Assembly: GCF_000518885.1 (NCBI RefSeq)
Contig: NZ_KI912519.1
Location: forward strand, 52,991 to 116,990
Source of the DNA: Bacillus sp. J33
GTDB taxonomy: Bacteria; Bacillota; Bacilli; Bacillales; Cytobacillaceae
Reading direction: 5' to 3'
Length of the DNA stretch: 64,000 nt
The position numbers and the translations under genes were made by a program. The notes under the pieces are model-generated. The model did not search any database. It had not been told where the DNA came from and saw only the letters and a program-made list of their open reading frames with translations. This document shows positions 59,609 through 64,000 of the stretch, piece by piece. Numbering within the stretch: position 1 is the stretch's first letter; every line of letters begins with the position of its first letter.

Positions 59609-59640
59609 TATTTCTTAGATTATGTATCGGCATTTTTCCA

Positions 59641-59672
59641 AAAAAATAAAGGCCTTCAAAATAAAGAAGGCC
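59641..59672 (-). terminator. intrinsic terminator of rbgA
   Basis: A perfect 8-bp stem (59649-59656 with 59665-59672, AGGCCTTC), loop of 8, then UUAUUUUUUU on the minus strand. Seven bases past the rbgA stop. Confidence 0.85.
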
Positions 59673-59679
59673 TCATAGG

Positions 59680-60552
59680 CTATTCGGCTTTATTCTTCTC
59701 AGCCATTTCCTGAGGCAGCTCCAATGTGATTGGCCCCAGCTTTTCTGAACGGAATTCTCTGATTACCAATTCAGTTACTTTATCATAATCAATTTCTCCC
59801 CCGCCCATTAGACAGCCGCGGAGCTTTCCGATTTTATCAAATAGCTCTACAATATCTTCAGGTATTTCATCGATCTGAAACCGGTCCTTTAGCCGTTCAG
59901 GATATCTTTCCCCAAGGAAACGAAGTGCATAAACTGCTACATCCTGGAGATTTAATATAGTATCTTTGATTGCCCCAGTCAAAGCAAGCTTTAGACCCAC
60001 TTCCTGGTCTTCAAATTTCGGCCAAAGAATCCCAGGAGTATCAAGAAGCTCCAGTTCCTTCCCCACTTTTATCCACTGCTGTGCCTTTGTCACCCCTGGA
60101 GTATTTCCAGTCTTTGCGATATTCTTTTTGGCAAGCCGGTTGATTAAAGTCGATTTGCCTGCATTCGGAATTCCAACAATCATCGCCCGTATCGCTCTTG
60201 GTTTGACACCCTTTGCTTTCATGCGGTCAAATTTCTCTTGGAGAATTTCCTGAGAGGCAGAAACGATTTCCTTCATTCCTTGTCCTGCCTGCGAATTTAT
60301 CGCAAGGGCTCTGATGCCCTGTTCTTCAAAATGTTTTTTCCACTGTTTAGTTGCTTCTCGATCAGCCATATCGGCTTTATTGAGCAAAACAAGGCGCGGT
60401 TTGTGCTGGATAATTTCATCAATCATCGGATTGCGGGATGAATACGGAATTCTTGCATCAACCAGCTCAAAGATTATATCTACAAGCTTTAGTTTTTCTG
60501 TAACCTGCCTTCGGGCTTTTGCCATATGGCCAGGAAACCATTGGATAGTCAT
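59680..60552 (-). CDS. rbgA: ribosome biogenesis GTPase RbgA (YlqF)
   Basis: It is an essential GTPase for late 50S assembly. 290 residues with circularly permuted G motifs: G4 LLNKADMAD (near 55), then G1 [14 protein letters not shown] (near 125), G3 DTPGILWP (near 170). A C-terminal RNA-binding domain follows. The [15 protein letters not shown] start is diagnostic. ATG at 60552 lies eight bases from GGGAGG. The GTG at 60561 is within the site. Confidence 0.97.
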   Translation of the reverse strand: MTIQWFPGHMAKARRQVTEKLKLVDIIFELVDARIPYSSRNPMIDEIIQHKPRLVLLNKADMADREATKQWKKHFEEQGIRALAINSQAGQGMKEIVSASQEILQEKFDRMKAKGVKPRAIRAMIVGIPNAGKSTLINRLAKKNIAKTGNTPGVTKAQQWIKVGKELELLDTPGILWPKFEDQEVGLKLALTGAIKDTILNLQDVAVYALRFLGERYPERLKDRFQIDEIPEDIVELFDKIGKLRGCLMGGGEIDYDKVTELVIREFRSEKLGPITLELPQEMAEKNKAE

Positions 60553-60627
60553 GGCTGGCACCTCCCTGCTTAAATGATCTGTTTAAAAACCAGGGCAGCC
60601 CCTGGCTTCTTTTCTTTTGGCTATTTA

Positions 60628-60789
60628 TCATAATTTGTTGTTTTTACTTATAAATTTTGCGCGTTGATTTCAGCACGAGGCACTCGCTTTCCGCGGGGTC
60701 TCCCGCTTACACGCTTCTCCCGCAGGAATCTTGCACCTTCCGCTCCAATCAACAGGGTGCTAAAATCAACAATAAGCTTTAACACAGCC
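60628..60789. repeat. family B MITE-like repeat
   Basis: The inner inverted ends GTTGATTTCAGCAC (60663-60676) and GTGCTAAAATCAAC (60757-60770) match at 13 of 14. The right outer end continues to TTTAACACAGCC (60789), as in the 59420 copy inverted. The left outer part (60628-60646) matches the 52545 copy instead. The interior has CACTCGCTTTCCGCGGGG and CTCCCGCAGG. It lies between lepB and rbgA. Possibly a mosaic of two variants. Confidence 0.7.
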
Positions 60790-60792
60790 ATT

Positions 60793-61344
60793 TTAATTAA
60801 CAATGCGAATATCTTCTATAGGCCAATAAATAATGCCAGCGTCACCTAATACTTCTTCAATGGGAACAGCTCCAATATGGCGGCTGTCCTTGCTGAAACG
60901 GCGGTTATCGCCCATCACAAACAAATGGCCCTCAGGCACTGTCTCGTGCCCGATTTTCTCTTTTAGGGTAAACGGTTCCGTTAATGGTCCATCTATAACC
61001 TGCTTTTTATACTCATCTAAATAAGGCTCTTCATACGCCTTGCCATTAACATAAAGCGTATCATCTTTGTATTCAATCTTATCGCCAGGGAGCCCAATCA
61101 CTCTTTTAATGTAGTCTTTGTTTTCCGGCGCGTGGAAAACGATAATATCAAATCGCTCCGGCTCTCCAATTTTATAGCTGAATTTGTTCACAATCATTCT
61201 GTCCTGATCATGCAAAGTAGGCATCATGGACAAGCCGTCAACCACAATCGGCGCAAATAAAAAATATCTTATAACTGCCGCTAGCAGGACTGCGATCACA
61301 AGCGCCTTTGTCCATTCCCACAACTCATTTTTCTTCTTTGCCAT
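60793..61344 (-). CDS. lepB: type I signal peptidase
   Basis: It cleaves secretory signal peptides on the outer face of the membrane. 183 residues with one N-terminal membrane anchor (about 12-32). Catalytic Ser39 in VDGLSMMPTL, catalytic Lys80 in DYIKRVIGLPGD, and GHLFVMGDNRRFSKDSRHIG as boxes D and E. Equivalent to B. subtilis SipS/SipT-type enzymes. Located between rplS and rbgA, the ylqF-side position. Confidence 0.97.
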   Translation of the reverse strand: MAKKKNELWEWTKALVIAVLLAAVIRYFLFAPIVVDGLSMMPTLHDQDRMIVNKFSYKIGEPERFDIIVFHAPENKDYIKRVIGLPGDKIEYKDDTLYVNGKAYEEPYLDEYKKQVIDGPLTEPFTLKEKIGHETVPEGHLFVMGDNRRFSKDSRHIGAVPIEEVLGDAGIIYWPIEDIRIVN

Positions 61345-61525
61345 TCAATTCCCCACCATTCTTCAGTCAAAAATAATCCTTTTAGGCTGCCTGTCCCTCA
61401 GGAAGTCTTTTCTATTTTTATTTTACAAAAATTTGCCTCAATAAACACGATGGGAATCTTATTTATATATTATTTAACATTTATGTAATATTATAAGGCC
61501 AGAAAGCTTTTTTGCTTTATGAAAG

Positions 61526-61553
61526 AAAAAGGAGCTTGATAATCAAGCTCCTT
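61526..61553 (-). terminator. intrinsic terminator of rplS
   Basis: A perfect 11-bp stem (61529-61539 with 61543-61553, AAGGAGCTTGA arms), 3-base loop, then UUUUUCUUUC on the minus strand. Eleven bases past the rplS stop. Confidence 0.9.
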
Positions 61554-61563
61554 CATTTCTTTA

Positions 61564-61908
61564 TTAACGAATTTCTTTAATACGAGCTTTTTTACCGCGC
61601 AGGTTACGCAAGTAGTAAAGTTTCGCACGGCGGACTTTACCGCGGCGGATAACTTCAAGCTTCGCAATCTTTGGTGTGTGTACAGGGAATGTACGCTCTA
61701 CGCCTACACCGTAAGAAATCTTACGAACTGTGAAAGTTTCGCTGATTCCACCACCACGACGCTTAATCACAACTCCTTCGTATACCTGAACACGCTCACG
61801 GTTTCCTTCGACGATACTTACGTGTACACGTACAGTGTCACCAGGACGGAAAGACGGAAGGTCAGTACGAAGCTGTTCTTTTGTGATTTCTGAAATTAAT
61901 TTATGCAT
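61564..61908 (-). CDS. rplS: 50S ribosomal protein L19
   Basis: L19 lies at the 30S-50S interface. 114 residues, nearly identical in pattern to B. subtilis L19 ([63 protein letters not shown]). ATG at 61908 (MHKLISEIT) is used. The TTG at 61917 is between the GGAG site and the true start. Own promoter and autoregulatory-type leader. Confidence 0.98.
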   Translation of the reverse strand: MHKLISEITKEQLRTDLPSFRPGDTVRVHVSIVEGNRERVQVYEGVVIKRRGGGISETFTVRKISYGVGVERTFPVHTPKIAKLEVIRRGKVRRAKLYYLRNLRGKKARIKEIR

Positions 61909-62008
61909 CGTTTTCAACTCCTCTCAACAGATGCTCTTGCACAACCTTTCTGCTTGCAGCGGAACATCGTTATCAGACACCGACTGAACTAGTTCAGCCT
62001 TAGTCACA
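61909..62008 (-). promoter_or_regulatory. L19-type ribosomal protein leader
   Basis: The roughly 100-base leader has the features of the known Bacillus L19 leader. A CUGAACUAGUUCAG palindrome stem is followed by a larger structure pairing GAUGUU with AGCAUC around a CUGC/GCAG hairpin, just before AGAGGAGUUGAAAACG. Such leaders bind L19 and repress rplS. Recognised from memory of that family, and I am fairly sure. Confidence 0.75.
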
Positions 62009-62014
62009 AAAAGT

Positions 62015-62043
62015 ATCATACCATACCTGGACAGCAACTTCAA
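62015..62043 (-). promoter_or_regulatory. promoter of rplS
   Basis: TTGAAG (62038-62043), 17-base spacer, TATGAT (62015-62020). It places the start of the L19 leader near 62008. Allows rplS to be transcribed apart from rimM-trmD. Confidence 0.7.
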
Positions 62044-62164
62044 TGTTATTTGCGTTCTTTTTTAATAAATTTGATTCTTTTACACTTGGGTCCGCAGGAT
62101 ATAGAATAAGCATCACTGAATAAACATCGCACCACTAAAAAGAATAATCTTTTGGAAGGAGAAC

Positions 62165-62917
62165 CTACCCCTTGTGATCAAGCCTTTCTGCTTTTATTTC
62201 TTCAAGCCATCTTTTCTGTTCTTTTGTTAATTCAGCATTTTCAAGAAGATCAGGTCGCCTCATATAAGTTCTTCTTAGCGATTCCTTGGCTCTCCATTCT
62301 TCAATTAAGCGATGATTCCCTGACATTAAAACGTCTGGGACCTTGATGCCCCTGAAGTCAGCAGGGCGGGTATAATGAGGGTGCTCAAGGAACCCTGTGC
62401 TGAACGAGTCTTTTATATGGGACTCTTCGTTGCCCAAAACACCCGGGAGCAGGCGTACGACGCTATCGATTACGACCATTGCTCCCAGCTCGCCGCCTGT
62501 AAGGACAAAATCCCCGATTGAAATCTCATCGGTTACCACATGTTCCCGTATTCTTTCATCGTATCCTTCATAATGGCCGCACACAAAGATTAAATGGTCC
62601 AATTCAGCCAGCTCTTCCGCTTTCCGCTGCGTATAGCGCTCACCCTGAGGACAAAGCAATATCACCCTCGGTTCTGTGTCCCCCTTGCCTCGGAGGTCAT
62701 CAACAGCATCAAAAATAGGCTGTGGCTTCAGCACCATGCCCGCTCCCCCGCCATAAGGGTAGTCGTCCACAGTTTTATGCTTGTTGGCTGCATAGTCCCT
62801 GAAGTTTACGACATTATATTCCACCGCTTCGTTATCAGCCGCTTTTCTTAAAATGGAATGGCCTAAAATCCCATCAAACATTTCTGGAAAAAGAGTAAGA
62901 ACATCGATTTTCATCAT
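62165..62917 (-). CDS. trmD: tRNA (guanine-N1)-methyltransferase
   Basis: It makes m1G37 next to the anticodon, preventing frameshifts. 250 residues with the SPOUT trefoil-knot block ([31 protein letters not shown]), [21 protein letters not shown] near 52-72, and the C-terminal domain. It starts at ATG 62917 or 62914. The first overlaps the rimM stop (ATGA), so translation is coupled. Confidence 0.98.
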   Translation of the reverse strand: MMKIDVLTLFPEMFDGILGHSILRKAADNEAVEYNVVNFRDYAANKHKTVDDYPYGGGAGMVLKPQPIFDAVDDLRGKGDTEPRVILLCPQGERYTQRKAEELAELDHLIFVCGHYEGYDERIREHVVTDEISIGDFVLTGGELGAMVVIDSVVRLLPGVLGNEESHIKDSFSTGFLEHPHYTRPADFRGIKVPDVLMSGNHRLIEEWRAKESLRRTYMRRPDLLENAELTKEQKRWLEEIKAERLDHKG

Positions 62918-63435
62918 GTAAGCAGCCCTTCAATCGCATTGATTACTACTCGCTTCTCTTTCACATCTACTTCTTTGACAACATCTTCAATATATGGAAT
63001 CAGAATCTCCTTGCCGCCTTTTCCTTTAATGACCCATACATCATTGGCTCCTGGCGAAAGGATTTCTTTGATTTTACCTACTTCTTCACCTTCCAGCGTT
63101 TTAACTGTACAGCCAATAATTTCGTGATAATAAAATTCATCTTCCTCAAGAGCTCCAAGCTGGTCCTCGGATACTTTTAATATGCCGCCCTTCATTTTTT
63201 CAATCTGGTTAATATTTTCATACCCTTCAAAGGTTAGCAGATCGAATGACTTATGGGTTCGATGGGATTTCACCGTCAATTCCAGCGGTTCTCCCTTTGA
63301 GTCCGGCATAAATAAATACAGTTTGTTTCCAGGCTTATACCTTTCCTCAGCAAAGTCTGTTTTTGAAATGACTCTTGCCTCTCCTTTAATGCCATGGGTG
63401 TTTACAATCTTCCCGACGTTGAACCATTTCTGCAT
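62914..63435 (-). CDS. rimM: 16S rRNA processing protein RimM
   Basis: It binds S19 and helps mature the 30S head. 173 residues: N-terminal RimM domain ([19 protein letters not shown]) and C-terminal PRC barrel ([19 protein letters not shown] to [15 protein letters not shown]). ATG at 63435 after GAGGTGATAATTAAC is used. The frame extended to 63447 includes the ribosome site. Overlaps trmD. Confidence 0.96.
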   Translation of the reverse strand: MQKWFNVGKIVNTHGIKGEARVISKTDFAEERYKPGNKLYLFMPDSKGEPLELTVKSHRTHKSFDLLTFEGYENINQIEKMKGGILKVSEDQLGALEEDEFYYHEIIGCTVKTLEGEEVGKIKEILSPGANDVWVIKGKGGKEILIPYIEDVVKEVDVKEKRVVINAIEGLLT

Positions 63436-63449
63436 GTTAATTATCACCT

Positions 63450-63836
63450 CTAGCGGATTTCATCAACAATACCATCTTTTATGATGATTGTTTTCCCTTT
63501 TTCTATGTCTTCCCAGCGAGACCCTTCTTCAACCTCGATAATCGCCTGGACTTCCTTTTCTTTCAATTCGCTTCCTAGTGGTAGCATATGTAATTGTTCT
63601 ATTTGAAAATCGAGCAGTTTGACTTTTTCCTGCCTCGTTTGAATTTCTTTTTCAAAATGCTTGATTAAACTGGCTGGATGGATTTTTTTTGTTTTTTCCT
63701 GTCTCTTTAGCTCAAACCTCAGCTGATCACACTCTTTTTGCAGCTGCTGTTTTTTGGCCGCATAGCCTGCAAGCAATTCTTTTTTGCTGTTTTCTGTCAA
63801 TACCTGTTTGACTGTTACGGATTGAATAATTTTCAT
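63450..63836 (-). CDS. ylqD: YlqD family protein
   Basis: 128 residues. A conserved Bacillus protein of unknown function always between ylqC and rimM. N-terminal [18 protein letters not shown], a long coiled coil (about 25-85), and a C-terminal beta region ([32 protein letters not shown]). No membrane segment. Start after GGGAGGCGCTGTAT. The upstream rpsP-ylqC expected in Bacillus would lie past the window end. Confidence 0.9.
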   Translation of the reverse strand: MKIIQSVTVKQVLTENSKKELLAGYAAKKQQLQKECDQLRFELKRQEKTKKIHPASLIKHFEKEIQTRQEKVKLLDFQIEQLHMLPLGSELKEKEVQAIIEVEEGSRWEDIEKGKTIIIKDGIVDEIR

Positions 63837-63934
63837 ATACAGCGCCTCCCAAACGCATTAGCCGAAAACATAAACGGCCTTTCTGACAATCATGTCGATT
63901 CTAGTTGGCGATGTGTTTAAATTATTAAATTGTA

Positions 63935-64000
63935 GGCTCTGTTAAATTTGCCTGTTGATTTCAGCACAAGGCACTCGCTTTCCGCGGGCGGTCCGGGAGC
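63935..64000. repeat. family B MITE-like repeat, cut by window end
   Basis: GGCTCTGTTAAATTTGCC begins at 63935, then GTTGATTTCAGCACAAGG and CACTCGCTTTCCGCGGGC. This is the full left end of the family (compare the inverted right end at 59581-59608). The rest lies outside. Confidence 0.75.

Overview
The window is a chromosomal stretch from a motile, spore-former-type Bacillaceae bacterium (Bacillus/Cytobacillus-like). Evidence for this is low-to-moderate GC, strong AGGAGG-type ribosome binding sites, Gram-positive PolC and FliY/CheC/CheD/SwrB/SwrD, CodY, and a gene order nearly identical to the Bacillus subtilis polC-to-ylqD segment. Every gene I accept lies on the minus strand, so transcription runs from high to low coordinates. 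Plus-strand open frames are shadows of these genes or lie in repeats. I see no tRNA, rRNA, CRISPR array, prophage or intact transposase gene.

Layout from high to low coordinates. (1) 64000-59400: ylqD, rimM, trmD, rplS (with its promoter and an L19-type leader), lepB, rbgA and rnhB, for ribosome maturation, tRNA methylation and secretion. (2) 58607-53908: ylqG and ylqH (a FliK-like protein beside a detached FlhB C-domain homologue), then sucC and sucD of the TCA cycle. (3) 53760-48318: dprA, topA, trmFO. (4) 48254-44150: xerC, hslV, hslU, codY. (5) 43740-14263: a complete fla/che operon. It starts flgB-flgC-fliE, continues through basal body, export apparatus, hook and chemotaxis genes, and ends with sigD, a FapA-like gene, a small unknown gene and swrB. 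(6) 14115-11435: rpsB, tsf, pyrH, frr. (7) 10515-1: uppS, cdsA, dxr, rseP, proS and most of polC (its 3' end lies outside the window).

The fla/che genes form one functional unit: rod and basal body (FlgB, FlgC, FliE, FliF), switch (FliG, FliM, FliY), export ATPase and gate (FliH, FliI, FliJ, FliO, FliP, FliQ, FliR, FlhB, FlhA), hook (FliK, FlgD, FlgE), placement (FlhF, FlhG), chemotaxis (CheY, CheB, CheA, CheW, CheC, CheD) and the late sigma factor SigD. CodY, which is encoded immediately upstream, is a known repressor of fla/che in B. subtilis, and a weak CodY-like box lies in the gap.

No wholly new multi-gene system is apparent. The most unusual signals are local: (a) swrD starts at TTG with no adjacent Shine-Dalgarno, but an 11-bp hairpin sits between a GGGAGGG and that TTG and would bring them to normal spacing; (b) the hook protein carries a perfect EF-hand/dockerin-type calcium loop; (c) a MITE-like repeat family includes one copy with imperfect terminal inverted repeats and a perfect 8-bp target duplication; (d) a second, hairpin-rich intergenic repeat family occurs as two long copies plus two short 5' tips inside operons; (e) there is an intrinsic terminator between fliE and fliF, and sigD has its own upstream control region.
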